Source: Chryseobacterium sp. RU37D
Lineage (GTDB): Bacteria > Bacteroidota > Bacteroidia > Flavobacteriales > Weeksellaceae
Reading direction: 5' to 3'
NCBI RefSeq assembly: GCF_900156075.1
Contig: NZ_FTMM01000010.1
Coordinates: 44,654 to 108,653 of the forward strand
Length of the DNA stretch: 64,000 nucleotides
In this document: positions 8,867 through 17,580 of the stretch, one piece after another
Layout of the letters: every line of letters starts with the position of its first letter
Position numbering within the stretch: position 1 is the first letter of the stretch
Program-made: the position numbers and the translations under genes
Notes under the pieces: model-generated
Database searches by the model: none
Told to the model about the DNA's origin: nothing
Seen by the model: only the letters and a program-made list of their open reading frames with translations

Positions 8867-9406
8867 ATGAAACAATTATTTTATTTAGGTGCTTTCTTTG
8901 CTTTATCTGCATGTAAAAAAAATGATCCCGTATCAAAAGCTGTAAACAATGATGCTGAAATTACACAGAGAGTCAATGAAATGTATACTATTTATGGTAA
9001 ATCCAGTGATGCAATATACAAAAGTCCTTTTGCAGATTCTATTTTTTCTCCTAGCCTGAAACAGACTTTGAATAATGCTAAAACAGCTTCAGAAAAAAGC
9101 ATTAAAATGACCAAAGAAGGCAAACCTCAAGTTTTTGAAGGATCTGTTTTTACAAGCTTGTATGAGGGATATACAACATACAAAATCAATTCTGTGAAAA
9201 TGATTGGAGATTCAAAACTTGCTAAAGCAGAAGTAAGTATTGAGTTTGAAAATTCAGCAGAAAGTCCAAAAATTATATGGACTGATAAGGTAGACCTTAT
9301 CAATTCCGGAGATGGATGGAAGGTAGATAATATAGAATTTGACAAAAAAATAAATGTTGGCGATCTTAAGCAAAATCTAAAGAAGTTTACAGAAGGAGTA
9401 CAATAA
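8867..9406 (+). CDS. Predicted lipoprotein of unknown function
   Basis: The 179-residue protein starts with a lipoprotein signal (MKQLFYLGAFFALSAC), with the lipobox LSAC and modified Cys at residue 16, so it is anchored in the envelope. The mature part has a helical segment with many Lys/Ala residues, followed by a beta-rich domain with YTTYKINSVKMIGDSKLAKAEV and SGDGWKVDNIEF, which looks like a small DUF3828/NTF2-like fold. That last assignment is a guess. It is transcribed away from the DUF421 gene. No functional partner is evident. Confidence 0.8.
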   Translation: MKQLFYLGAFFALSACKKNDPVSKAVNNDAEITQRVNEMYTIYGKSSDAIYKSPFADSIFSPSLKQTLNNAKTASEKSIKMTKEGKPQVFEGSVFTSLYEGYTTYKINSVKMIGDSKLAKAEVSIEFENSAESPKIIWTDKVDLINSGDGWKVDNIEFDKKINVGDLKQNLKKFTEGVQ

Positions 9407-9435
9407 AAAAGCAGCTTTTTAGTGGCTTCCATTTT

Positions 9436-9561
9436 TTAACGACATTGAAAAATAGGAACTTTACTGCAAACCACATCATTTATCCACTCATAATAAACAC
9501 AGTATTTTTGGGGAGCTCCACCATTTACTGCTTTTAACTCATTCTTTGTTAGTTTCTTCAA
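9436..9561 (-). CDS. Double-glycine-leader peptide (bacteriocin-like precursor), non-ATG start
   Basis: A short minus-strand frame encodes a leader MKKLTKNELKAVNGG followed by a 26-residue core starting APQKYC and containing three cysteines, ending FQCR. The leader pattern (K-K-L-x-x-x-E-L-K-x-(V/I)-x-G-G) is that of the GG-leader peptides widespread in Chryseobacterium, annotated as bacteriocin-like. The core would be released by a C39-type peptidase transporter after Gly-Gly. No ATG is present: TTG at 9561-9559 gives 41 residues, and the family-typical start two codons upstream plus one (MKNLKKL) corresponds to an ATT at 9570-9568. An in-frame TAA lies just upstream of that. No export gene is near. 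It may be translated weakly, or the start may be lost. Confidence 0.6.
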   Translation of the reverse strand: MKKLTKNELKAVNGGAPQKYCVYYEWINDVVCSKVPIFQCR

Positions 9562-9667
9562 ATTTTTAATATCTGTTTAATTTTGTTGATTAAATTTAAA
9601 ACGAAAATTATTTATAAACATTACGAATTTATATTTAAAATTCTTCATTATTCACATTAAAAATAAA

Positions 9668-9693
9668 AAACCATACAGAAATTTGCATGGTTT
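9668..9693 (-). terminator. Rho-independent terminator of the gene at 9715
   Basis: AAACCATACA (9668-9677) pairs with TGCATGGTTT (9684-9693), and on the minus strand a T-rich run follows. It lies just past the stop of the TonB-C-like gene. Confidence 0.75.
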
Positions 9694-9714
9694 AATATAA
9701 AAATTTTATGAATA

Positions 9715-10116
9715 TTATCTGTTATTGATATCTACTCTTACAGGCATTACATAAGTAGATGCAATCATATTCTGATTGATTTTTTTTCTGTCTACTCTGT
9801 ATTGAAGGCTGCCAAGGACTTTTTCAATCTCTTTGCTTACGTTTTTGCAGTCGCCTTTTGAGTGAACATTTACAATTTGTCCGTTTTCTGCGATATCAAA
9901 TTTTACTTCTGAATTTACAATTCCCTGCTTATAATCAGAATTGGTAAAGTCAAAATTAGCGATCAATAAATTTCTTATTTCATTAAAAACATCATTTTTG
10001 TTCAGTTGAACTTCCTGAATCATATTATTTGAATTTTGTGCTTTAGCTGTATTTGTTATAGCCATTAATCCACAAACAAAAAATGAAGCGATCAATATTT
10101 GAATTTTATTTTTCAT
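9715..10116 (-). CDS. Small secreted protein with a TonB C-terminal-like domain
   Basis: The 133-residue protein has a signal peptide (MKNKIQILIASFFVCGLMAITNTAKAQ, cleavage near residue 27). The remaining 105 residues fit a TonB C-terminal-like alpha/beta fold: a helix (NKNDVFNEIRNLLIANFDF), a strand pair with SEVKFDIAENGQIVNVHSKGD, a helix (VSKEIEKVLGSLQY) and a final strand (MPVRVDIN). Bacteroidota carry many such short relatives of TonB without the transmembrane anchor and Pro-rich spacer, so this is not a working energy transducer on its own. Its partner is unknown. A TAnnTTTG-type promoter lies about 50 bases upstream. Confidence 0.75.
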   Translation of the reverse strand: MKNKIQILIASFFVCGLMAITNTAKAQNSNNMIQEVQLNKNDVFNEIRNLLIANFDFTNSDYKQGIVNSEVKFDIAENGQIVNVHSKGDCKNVSKEIEKVLGSLQYRVDRKKINQNMIASTYVMPVRVDINNR

Positions 10117-10424
10117 AACTCTTTGGTTTTAAATGTTATATTAAGCTTATTTACTATTTCTTTACCAAAGGTATACAAAATAATTTACAATAATTTTACA
10201 TATAGTTAACATTGAGTTAACATTAGAAATTAAATCATTGATTATCAATTATATAAAAATTAAAAATAATTGAAAATTTAATATTGGGATTAATTTTAGG
10301 GCACAAAAAGAGGTAAACTTGGTATAGTTTAGAACTAATTCTTATATATAGTTTATACCATTTATTAATTTACTGTCGAGATTCCTAACGGAATAATAAA
10401 ACTTGCCGTTGATTTCTTTTTATT
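10117..10424. other. AT-rich gap between uvrA end and the TonB-C-like gene start
   Basis: This 308-base region contains the promoter of the 9715-10116 gene near 10166-10190 and a short AACGG/CCGTT pair near 10390-10407 that may be part of the uvrA terminator. A GGTATA/TATACC pair lies at about 10321-10360. No reading frame with coding character was seen. Confidence 0.5.
10166..10190 (-). promoter_or_regulatory. Candidate promoter for the gene at 9715-10116
   Basis: Read on the minus strand, TACCTTTG (10173-10166) matches the Bacteroidota -7 consensus TAnnTTTG. A TTG lies upstream at 10190-10188, but the spacing is only 14 nt rather than the usual 17-23, so the -33 part is uncertain. Confidence 0.45.
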
Positions 10425-13256
10425 TTATTCCAATTCCTTTTTCAAAAACTTCCCTGTCAAGCTCTTTTTTGATTTCACAATTTCTTCGGGAGTTCCCTGT
10501 GCAACGATCTGCCCACCGTATTTTCCACCTTCCGGGCCAACGTCAATAATGTGGTCAGCCATTTTGATTACATCCATATTATGTTCAATAATAATGAAAG
10601 AATTTCCTAATTCCACCAATTGATTAATTGCATCCATCAGAATTTTCACATCTTCAAAATGAAGTCCGGTTGTAGGTTCGTCAAGAATGTATAATGTATT
10701 TCCGGTTTGTCTTTTTGCCAGTTCAGTTGCTAGTTTGATACGTTGCGCTTCACCTCCGGAAAGTGTTGTAGACTGCTGCCCCAAAGTGATATATCCCAAC
10801 CCGACATCATGTAAGGTTTTCACCCTTGAATAAATTTTTGGAATCGGCTGGAAAAATTCTACTGCTTCATCAATCGTCATATCCAATACATCAGAAATCG
10901 ATTTTCCTTTGTAGCGAACTTCTAGTGTTTCCCTGTTAAAACGTTTTCCGTTACAAGTTTCACAATGAACATAAACATCCGGTAAAAAATTCATTTCAAT
11001 CACCTTCAAACCGCCTCCCTGACAGGTTTCGCATCTTCCTCCTTTCACGTTGAAGGAAAATCTTCCAGGTTTGTAACCACGAATCTTAGATTCTGGCAAT
11101 TCTGCAAAAAGGTTTCTGATGTCTGTAAACATTCCGGTGTATGTCGCAGGATTTGAACGTGGCGTTCTTCCAATCGGGGTTTGGTCTACATCTACAATTT
11201 TATCGATGTTTTCAAGACCTTCGATTTTTTTATAAGGTAAAGGTTCCTGAACAGCTCTGTAAAAATGTTTGTTCAGAATCGGATACAAAGTTCCGTTAAT
11301 CAAAGAAGATTTTCCGCTTCCTGAAATCCCTGAAACAACAACTAATTTTCCTAATGGAATATCAAGCGTTACATTTTTAAGGTTGTTTCCTGTAGCGCCT
11401 TTTAATACTATATTTTTACCGTTTCCTTTTCGCCTTTCTGCAGGAATTCCGATTTTTCTTTTTCCGTTAATGTATTGAGCGGTAATTGTATCTGCTTTCA
11501 ACAAGTCTTTCGGTTTTCCCTGCCAAAGAATTTCGCCCCCGAATTTTCCTGCTCTCGGACCAATATCTAAAACCTCATCGGCTTCAAGGATCATGTCTTT
11601 GTCGTGTTCTACCACCAACACAGAGTTTCCGATGTCACGAAGATTTTTTAATGAATTAATTAGTCTTTCGTTGTCTCTCTGGTGCAACCCGATACTTGGT
11701 TCATCCAAAATATACAAAACATTCACTAATTGAGAACCAATCTGTGTTGCTAAACGAATCCTTTGAGATTCTCCTCCAGAAAGTGTTTTCGAACTTCTGC
11801 TCAGACTTAAATAATCTAAACCGACGTCCAATAAAAATTGAAGTCTGGTTTCAATTTCCTTTAAAATTTCGTGAGCAATGATAGCATTTTTCTCGGAAAA
11901 TTTATCTTTAACATCAGCTAACCAATCTTTTAAATCAGATAAACTCAATGCATTAATTTCTGCAATATTTTTTCCATCGATTTTAAAGCTTAAACTTGAA
12001 GGTTGAAGACGAGTTCCCTTACATTCCGGACAAGTTTCTTCTGTCGTGAAGTGTCTTTCCAGCAAAATTGCTTCGTAAGATTCTCTTTCCTCAATCAATT
12101 CTTCCATAAAAGGAATCAAACCATCAAAACTGATTTTAATCTTTTTGGTAATTCCGGCGTATTTTAAATCTTTATTGAATTCTTTGTGACACCCGTTGTA
12201 AATGTAATCCAACGCTTCTTCCGGAATATCCTGAAAAGGTGTCGCCAATCCTAAACCAAAAATTTCAAGAATATTTTTAATCTGAGAAAGAATCCATTTA
12301 TTAGATTTAATATCTTCCAAAGGCAACAAACCACCTTGGCTAATTGACAATTTTGGATTTTCAATAAAATAATCTGTATTGATTTTCTTGATTGTTCCTA
12401 AACCTTTACAGCTCGGACAGCTTCCTTTCGGAGAGTTGAATGAAAACGTATTTGGTTCCGGCAATGCCAATGAATGACCAGTTTCAGCATCCATTAAATT
12501 TTTAGAAAAATACTCAATATCTGTACTTCCCAGTTTTTGAATTCCGATCAGTCCTTCTCCCATTTCCATTGCTGTCCGTAATGATTTTTCCATTCTGACT
12601 TCGGAAGCAGATTCGCCGATGATCCATCGGTCAATCACGATGTCGATATCGTGGGTTTTGTAACGGTCAAGTTTTAAATCGTATTCAATATCCTGTAATT
12701 CCCCGTCAATTCTTGCCTGCCCATACCCTTTTTTAGCCATTTGCACGAAAAGCTCGTGATAATGCCCTTTTCTGGCCCTTACAACAGGTGCCATCAACAT
12801 GATTTTCTCACCTTTATAATTTTCTTTAATCGTCTCAAGGATCTGCTCTTCGGTATAACTTACCAGCTTTTTTCCTGTTATCTGCGAATACGCGTCGGAA
12901 ACTCTTGCAAATAAAAGACGTAAGAAATCGTACAGTTCAGTAACTGTTCCTACCGTTGAACGTGGGTTTTTATTGGTTGTTTTTTGCTCAATTGCAATTA
13001 CAGGAGACAATCCTTCAATTTTATCGACATCCGGACGTTCCAGGCCTCCCAAAAACTGTCTTGCATATGCAGAAAACGTTTCAATATAACGGCGTTGGCC
13101 TTCAGCAAAAATTGTATCAAAAGCCAACGATGATTTCCCACTTCCCGAAAGTCCAGTAATTACAACTAATTCGTTACGTGGAATTTTTACATTAATGTTT
13201 TTAAGATTATGCTCCCTTGCGCCATAAACTTCTATATATTCTGTTGATTTACTCAT
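10425..13256 (-). CDS. uvrA: Excinuclease ABC subunit A
   Basis: UvrA is the damage-recognition ATPase of nucleotide excision repair and loads UvrB at lesions. The 943-residue protein has two ABC ATPase modules. The first Walker A is [12 protein letters not shown] (about residues 34-45), with signature [16 protein letters not shown]. The second is [13 protein letters not shown], with signature [15 protein letters not shown]. Zinc-finger cysteine pairs are present as [16 protein letters not shown] and CETCQGGG...CETCNGKR. Length matches full UvrA, and no motif is missing. It is a single-gene unit on the minus strand. A TAATTTTG box at 13299-13292 may be its -7 element. Confidence 0.98.
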   Translation of the reverse strand: MSKSTEYIEVYGAREHNLKNINVKIPRNELVVITGLSGSGKSSLAFDTIFAEGQRRYIETFSAYARQFLGGLERPDVDKIEGLSPVIAIEQKTTNKNPRSTVGTVTELYDFLRLLFARVSDAYSQITGKKLVSYTEEQILETIKENYKGEKIMLMAPVVRARKGHYHELFVQMAKKGYGQARIDGELQDIEYDLKLDRYKTHDIDIVIDRWIIGESASEVRMEKSLRTAMEMGEGLIGIQKLGSTDIEYFSKNLMDAETGHSLALPEPNTFSFNSPKGSCPSCKGLGTIKKINTDYFIENPKLSISQGGLLPLEDIKSNKWILSQIKNILEIFGLGLATPFQDIPEEALDYIYNGCHKEFNKDLKYAGITKKIKISFDGLIPFMEELIEERESYEAILLERHFTTEETCPECKGTRLQPSSLSFKIDGKNIAEINALSLSDLKDWLADVKDKFSEKNAIIAHEILKEIETRLQFLLDVGLDYLSLSRSSKTLSGGESQRIRLATQIGSQLVNVLYILDEPSIGLHQRDNERLINSLKNLRDIGNSVLVVEHDKDMILEADEVLDIGPRAGKFGGEILWQGKPKDLLKADTITAQYINGKRKIGIPAERRKGNGKNIVLKGATGNNLKNVTLDIPLGKLVVVSGISGSGKSSLINGTLYPILNKHFYRAVQEPLPYKKIEGLENIDKIVDVDQTPIGRTPRSNPATYTGMFTDIRNLFAELPESKIRGYKPGRFSFNVKGGRCETCQGGGLKVIEMNFLPDVYVHCETCNGKRFNRETLEVRYKGKSISDVLDMTIDEAVEFFQPIPKIYSRVKTLHDVGLGYITLGQQSTTLSGGEAQRIKLATELAKRQTGNTLYILDEPTTGLHFEDVKILMDAINQLVELGNSFIIIEHNMDVIKMADHIIDVGPEGGKYGGQIVAQGTPEEIVKSKKSLTGKFLKKELE

Positions 13257-13388
13257 AATTTGGGGTGATTTTACCTGAAAATCACAATGTGCAAAATTAC
13301 AGATTTTTTAGGAATTTTTTGTGTTAAAAATCGTTAGTTTATTAGTATTGCTATCTGATTTTTCTATTTTAAATTAGAGATTTTGCTT

Positions 13389-13536
13389 TATATGGATTCT
13401 TAGAAGGTTTCGTACTCAGATGACACCGTGGAAATCTCTTGCATATTTTATTTTCAGAAAGATAAAGACAGTTAGTATTAGAATTCTGTCATCTTGAGTT
13501 CGAAACCTTCTAAGAATCTTCAATCCATACCAAATA
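13389..13536. repeat. Inverted-repeat element with about 40-base arms and TGTCAT/ATGACA inside
   Basis: The left arm, TTTATATGGA then TTCTTAGAAGGTTTCG and CTCAGATGACA (about 13389-13425), reappears in reverse complement on the right as CTGTCATCTTGAG, CGAAACCTTCTAAGAA and TCCATACCAAATAAA (about 13486-13536). The spacer of about 60 bases has no coding frame. It lies in the 500-base gap between uvrA and the permease and looks like a small miniature-transposon-type or hairpin element. The rest of the gap (13537-13720) contains nothing I recognise. Confidence 0.65.
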
Positions 13537-13720
13537 AAGCTCTCCATTCAAAAATTAACAAAATTTTTAATTAATTTACATTATATTGAAGCTCAACCAC
13601 AAACAAACTACAAGAACATATCGAAGCAATAACTCGATTTACAAACAGAGAGTTTGAATATATCTTTTTTGATTGCGAGAAATAAATAATGATTGAGTGA
13701 GAAAATTGGAGAGTGAGAAA

Positions 13721-13750
13721 AAAGCTGCCCGATAGGTCAGACAGCTTTTG
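13721..13750 (-). terminator. Rho-independent terminator of the APC permease gene
   Basis: AAAAGCTGCC (13721-13730) pairs with GACAGCTTTT (13741-13750) with one wobble. On the minus strand it is followed by a run of T. It lies 11 bases past the permease stop. Confidence 0.82.
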
Positions 13751-13760
13751 AAAATTATTT

Positions 13761-15170
13761 TTAGGTTTTCTTATTTCGGTTGATAAGATAATAAACCGGA
13801 AGACCGAGCAGTACCATCAGAAAACCCGGCCAGGTATATTGTTGTTTGTAGATTAAGAGCAGGATACAGAACCCTGTTCCTATCAATAAATAGATAATCG
13901 GCGTTATTGGATATAACCATGTTTTATAAGGGCGTTCCAAATCTGGCTGCTTGAATCTTAAATAAATAACTCCAAAAACGGTAATCATATAAAATAACAC
14001 AATAACGAACGAAATCATATCCAAAAGATTCCCGTACTGACCACTTAAACATAATAAAGCAGCCCAAATGCCTTGCATCCAGAGTGCGTTGGCAGGAACT
14101 TCATTTTTGTTATTTTTTTCAGCCTGCCTGAAGAACATTCCGTCTTTAGCCATAGTTTGGAATACCCTGGCTCCGGCCAGGATCAGCCCGTTATTACAGC
14201 CAAATGTGGAAATCATCACCAAAATAGCAATAATGATCGTTCCAGCACTTCCAAATATGAAATGGGAGGCTGCAACCGCTACCCTGTCGTTTTCCGCAAA
14301 GGCAATTGCATTCCTGTTGAGTGCATTAAGGTAAACATAATTCACGGAAATATACAAAATCATTACGGCGGTTGTTCCGTAAATCATTGATTTTACAACA
14401 TTCCTCTTTGGATTTTCAATTTCTCCCGAAACGAAAGTCACACTTTCCCAAGCTACAGAACTGAATACGGAACCTACCATTGCCGCCGCAATTCCACCCA
14501 ATAAAGCCATACCACCTATGGGTTCCCAGCCTATTTTGAGGAAGTTCCCTAGGGAGTCTTTTTTAAGATTATTAAAAGAATCCATCCCTAAACTAAAATT
14601 CTCGGCTAAGTGGGAAACATCTACCAAAATAAATCCTACGGCAATTAATCCCAATAAAGCTATAATTTTTGATCCGGTGAAGATATTCTGTAATATTTTT
14701 CCGTTTTCAACACCTCTTGTATTAAAATAGGTCAATAAAATAATCGTTGCAATCGCTAATATTTGAATCCATGTGATTTTAAATTCTCCGCTCTGGAAGA
14801 TGGGTGCCGCATCATTAAGAGCAGGAACAAGATACGCTGTAAACTTCCCGAATGCCATTGCCACTGCTGCTATTGTACCCGTCTGGATCACTGTAAATAG
14901 CCCCCAACCATATAAAAAACCCATTTTTTTACCGAAAATTTCTTTCAGATATGTGTATTGTCCGCCTGCTTTCGGAAATAAAGCTGAAAGCTCTCCATAA
15001 CTGATGGCTGCTGCAACCGTCATGATTCCTGTAATTACCCAAACGGTTATTACCCAGAATCCTGAGCCAAGATTACGCATCATATCAGCACTTACGATAA
15101 AAATCCCGCTACCGATCATTGAACCCATTACGAGCATAATGGCGTCCCAAAGTTTTAGTTTTTTTTGCAT
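13761..15170 (-). CDS. APC-family amino acid permease
   Basis: The 469-residue integral membrane protein has about 12 hydrophobic helices. The first contains the substrate-binding break GSMIGSGIF (residues 16-24), the standard APC-superfamily motif in which the G-S-G-I loop binds the amino-acid backbone. LFPKAGGQYTYLKEIFGKKMGFLYGW and GEIENPKRNVVKSM are further conserved loops. Overall it resembles the LAT/basic-APC type amino acid antiporters or permeases. The substrate cannot be told from sequence. It is monocistronic, with a terminator at 13721-13750, and a TATATTTG box at about 15194-15187 may serve as its promoter. Confidence 0.92.
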   Translation of the reverse strand: MQKKLKLWDAIMLVMGSMIGSGIFIVSADMMRNLGSGFWVITVWVITGIMTVAAAISYGELSALFPKAGGQYTYLKEIFGKKMGFLYGWGLFTVIQTGTIAAVAMAFGKFTAYLVPALNDAAPIFQSGEFKITWIQILAIATIILLTYFNTRGVENGKILQNIFTGSKIIALLGLIAVGFILVDVSHLAENFSLGMDSFNNLKKDSLGNFLKIGWEPIGGMALLGGIAAAMVGSVFSSVAWESVTFVSGEIENPKRNVVKSMIYGTTAVMILYISVNYVYLNALNRNAIAFAENDRVAVAASHFIFGSAGTIIIAILVMISTFGCNNGLILAGARVFQTMAKDGMFFRQAEKNNKNEVPANALWMQGIWAALLCLSGQYGNLLDMISFVIVLFYMITVFGVIYLRFKQPDLERPYKTWLYPITPIIYLLIGTGFCILLLIYKQQYTWPGFLMVLLGLPVYYLINRNKKT

Positions 15171-15323
15171 AGTTGAGTATAGGCTTCAAATATAAATAAT
15201 TATAGGTTTGGTTTTTTATTTTTGTTTGAATTAAGATTTGAAAATGTATCTAAAGTTTTTAGCACAATAAGCGCTTGGCTTACTATATTAATGTTATATA
15301 TAAGTGAATTCTTGAAAGTTCTA

Positions 15324-15393
15324 TCATCCTGAAAGGATTTAATTATAGCATTATAACCTATGGAAGATTCGTGTATAGATCCTTTCAGGATGA
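15324..15393. repeat. Inverted repeat with perfect 15-bp arms
   Basis: TCATCCTGAAAGGAT at 15324-15338 is repeated in perfect reverse complement at 15379-15393 (ATCCTTTCAGGATGA), with 40 bases between. The outer TCATCC/GGATGA ends resemble other TCAT...ATGA elements in this window. It lies in the gap upstream of the permease. Confidence 0.65.
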
Positions 15394-15438
15394 CAAATGT
15401 TGGATATATTTTCTTTGTTTAAATATGGATGACTCTCA

Positions 15439-15547
15439 CCCTAGCCCTGATTGTAACGGTTACCCCACAACTGCGATGGATTTGGAGGGTGTTAGCGATG
15501 GATAGCTATTGGCGTGAGGAGTATAAGTGGAAAGCAGCAAAAGCTCC
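15439..15547 (+). repeat. Structured intergenic repeat, copy 2 (divergent)
   Basis: The left end CCTAGCCCTGATTGTAACGG and right end AGTGGAAAGCAGCAAAAGCTCC-like sequence match the termini of the four-copy family, with several substitutions. The middle (TACCCCACAACTGCGATGGA and on) is unlike the other copies. It lies in the gap between the APC permease and the DUF4920 gene and looks like an older, decaying copy. Confidence 0.65.
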
Positions 15548-15633
15548 TAAAAATAAAAATATTAGGCCGGTTTTTTTATTAAAATCATTTTAAACACTAA
15601 AAGACAACTGTTTTTTATCACGTTTTTAAAGAT

Positions 15634-15662
15634 TTGTGATTAAAATTTTATTAGTATTTTTG
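15634..15662 (+). promoter_or_regulatory. Promoter of the DUF4920 gene
   Basis: TTG at 15634-15636 and TATTTTTG at 15655-15662 are 18 nt apart, an exact fit to the Bacteroidota housekeeping consensus TTG-N(17-23)-TAnnTTTG. The ATG of the gene at 15678 is 15 bases further on. Confidence 0.75.
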
Positions 15663-15677
15663 GAAAAAATATTAAAA

Positions 15678-16187
15678 ATGAAATTCAAAGCCATATTATT
15701 TGCAGCTGCTGTAAGTATTTCTACTCTAGCTTTTGCACAAGAATCAAAAAAATTCGGGCCACCTGCCGGAAATGCTCTTGTAGGTGATAGCTATGGAGGA
15801 GGAGTTACTTCAATTGTAGAATCTAAAGCAATTTCTGTTGAAAAATTAAGCAAAAAGCTTAAAAAAGAGAATAAAAAAGTGGAAAATGTTGCCGTAAAAG
15901 GAAAAGTAACAGACGTTTGTGAGAAAAAAGGATGCTGGCTCACTATCCAGACCGAAGATAATTCTCAGTTTTTTGTAAAAATGAAGGATTATGCGTTTTT
16001 CGTTCCGACTGCTTTGAAGGGTAAAACTGTTGTATTAGACGGTACTGCAGAAAGAAAAGTAACTTCTGTAGATGAACAAAAACATTATGCCGAGGATGCA
16101 AAGAAACCGAAATCAGAAATCGATGCTATTACAGATCCGAAAGAAGAAATCAGATTTGTAGCGAGCGGAATTAAAGTTATAAACTAA
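15678..16187 (+). CDS. DUF4920 family exported protein
   Basis: From the ATG at 15678 the protein has 169 residues; a GTG 42 bases upstream lies inside the promoter and was rejected. A signal peptide (MKFKAILFAAAVSISTLAFAQ) directs export. The mature part is a small beta-barrel-like domain with GPPAGNALVGDSYGGGV, then VAVKGKVTDVCEKKGCWLTI and VLDGTAERKVTSVDEQKHYAEDAKK, the hallmark pattern of DUF4920. The KGCW segment, with Cys residues two positions apart around Lys-Lys-Gly, is similar to OB-fold metal-binding modules, but the function is unknown. Transcription ends at the long hairpin at 16301-16401. Confidence 0.87.
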   Translation: MKFKAILFAAAVSISTLAFAQESKKFGPPAGNALVGDSYGGGVTSIVESKAISVEKLSKKLKKENKKVENVAVKGKVTDVCEKKGCWLTIQTEDNSQFFVKMKDYAFFVPTALKGKTVVLDGTAERKVTSVDEQKHYAEDAKKPKSEIDAITDPKEEIRFVASGIKVIN

Positions 16188-16207
16188 GATTGTTTTTTTA
16201 AACCACT

Positions 16208-16287
16208 CGTTGTCATTTTAAAACAAAGTGGAGTGAAGAATTTATTATTTTTATGGGTTGCTCCAGCTTCGATTTGCAATGACAATT
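16208..16287. repeat. TGTCATT...AATGACA intergenic element
   Basis: TTGTCATTTTA at about 16208 and GCAATGACAATTTG at about 16276 form short inverted ends around about 55 bases that include GAAGAATTTATT and TTGCTCCAGCTTCGA. It looks like a degenerate member of the TGTCATTGCGAG-type dispersed repeats seen better at 24121-24201. Confidence 0.45.
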
Positions 16288-16300
16288 TGTATAAAAAACA

Positions 16301-16401
16301 AAGAGGCTGTCTCAAAAGGTAAACTAATGCTCTGAGAATCTCCTAAATGACAAAATTTGTCAAGGAATCCGAGAGAGAGTGTACTTTTGAGACGGCCTCT
16401 T
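16301..16401. terminator. Long bidirectional terminator hairpin between convergent genes
   Basis: AAGAGGCTGTCTCAAAAG (16301-16318) pairs with CTTTTGAGACGGCCTCTT (16384-16401), 18 bases with one wobble. T-rich runs follow on both strands. The 65-base loop itself contains GACAAAATTTGTC (perfect palindrome) and TCTC...GAGA pairs. It lies between the convergent DUF4920 and M14 genes and can end both. The stem sequence recurs in the thiolase terminator at 24243-24267. Confidence 0.75.
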
Positions 16402-16403
16402 TT

Positions 16404-17513
16404 TTAATCTTCTATAGTAAAATTTACTTCTGCATCCAGTTTAGGGTACTTGCTTGCAGAAACGAATTTTTTTCCGGTGCAGTCAATTTCCAGCCAGCCT
16501 TTCCGCTGTTTTACCCCCCCAACCTCCATCACAAAAGGGATAAAGGATATTTCATCTTTCCCGTCTTCTATGATTTCCCTGTATTGAACGGCAACATCAA
16601 GGATACATTCATGCTCTGTATTTAATTTTACATTTCTGTAGATAATGTCATAATGGGTTTCTCTGTTCTCAGGAATCTCCAGATATTCTTCCCAGCCTTC
16701 TGTTTTAGAATTTAATTCACTAATTGATTTTAAAGCATAATATAAAGCAATCGTATAATATTTCCTGGTTCCTTTTCTTGAATAATCATCTATAAAATGT
16801 CCTCCTTCGAATAAAATTGTCGGCATTCCGGCTTTAATAAAATTATCCCCTGTAGAAGTAGGATAAAATTCATCCGAGTATCTCCCTATCTGGTTAGGGA
16901 TCATTCCTTTCAAATGACGATAAACATTTGTGATCACAGCCATGCATTTCTTACGGTTTTCAGTAATGGTACGTTCTACATTTTCCGACGGGGCCAGAAA
17001 GGAGAGCGTAGCGGGGTGAAATCCGTCTGTTGTAAAAATTGTCCTCTGCTCATGGAGATTGAGTGCATAATCGTATTTCTTAGAGGTAGCAGCATTTTTC
17101 AGAAATTTTATTTCCTTACTTGATTCGTTGTGAAAATCTCTGTTCAGGTCGATGTCTGCAGCATTTAGCCTTGTCCATCTTTCGGACCCGTCAGGATTTA
17201 GCATAAAGATAAAATCTAATGTAATCTTACTGAACAACTCTTCTTTAAGGCCGGGCGCATCATCTAATGTTAAAAGCAAATCAAGCATAGCATGAGTTGC
17301 ATTCGATTCGTTGCCATGCATTTGTGACCATGCAAGAACGTTAATGTTACCTGTGCCCACTGTCACTTTATAAATAGGCTTATTTAAATATGATTTTCCG
17401 ATCTCCTGAATGTAATCGCTGAAATTAGCCTGTAGATAAGAAAATAATTTTTCCGGGGAAATATAGCGATTTGGGAAATTAGGATTGGGTCGATAAATCT
17501 GCTCAAAATTCAT
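16404..17513 (-). CDS. M14-family zinc carboxypeptidase
   Basis: From the ATG at 17513 the protein has 369 residues; a TTG 24 bases upstream was not chosen. The M14 zinc site is visible: His and Glu in SQMHGNESNATHAML (about residues 70-84) and the third ligand His in ALNLHEQRTIF. RWTRLNAADIDLNRDFHNESS carries the substrate-binding Arg and Asn-Arg of the family (D-x-N-R). There is no signal peptide, so it is cytoplasmic, unlike the secreted digestive enzymes. The preferred substrate is unknown, perhaps peptides or cell-wall fragments. The long region to the divergent XRE gene contains a TTTACA-N2-TGTAAA-like site 54 bases upstream of this start. Confidence 0.9.
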   Translation of the reverse strand: MNFEQIYRPNPNFPNRYISPEKLFSYLQANFSDYIQEIGKSYLNKPIYKVTVGTGNINVLAWSQMHGNESNATHAMLDLLLTLDDAPGLKEELFSKITLDFIFMLNPDGSERWTRLNAADIDLNRDFHNESSKEIKFLKNAATSKKYDYALNLHEQRTIFTTDGFHPATLSFLAPSENVERTITENRKKCMAVITNVYRHLKGMIPNQIGRYSDEFYPTSTGDNFIKAGMPTILFEGGHFIDDYSRKGTRKYYTIALYYALKSISELNSKTEGWEEYLEIPENRETHYDIIYRNVKLNTEHECILDVAVQYREIIEDGKDEISFIPFVMEVGGVKQRKGWLEIDCTGKKFVSASKYPKLDAEVNFTIED

Positions 17514-17566
17514 TGTGTAATAGTTTACAAGAGTCAAATTTAACTATTTTAAATCTAAAAATAAAA

Positions 17567-17580
17567 TTAACATTTGTAAT
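17567..17580. promoter_or_regulatory. Operator-like site 1 (near the M14 gene)
   Basis: TTAACATTTGTAAT fits the half-site pattern TTTACA-N2-TGTAAA with two mismatches. It is 54 bases upstream of the carboxypeptidase start and 710 bases from the XRE gene start, so it may link both genes to one regulator. Confidence 0.45.
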
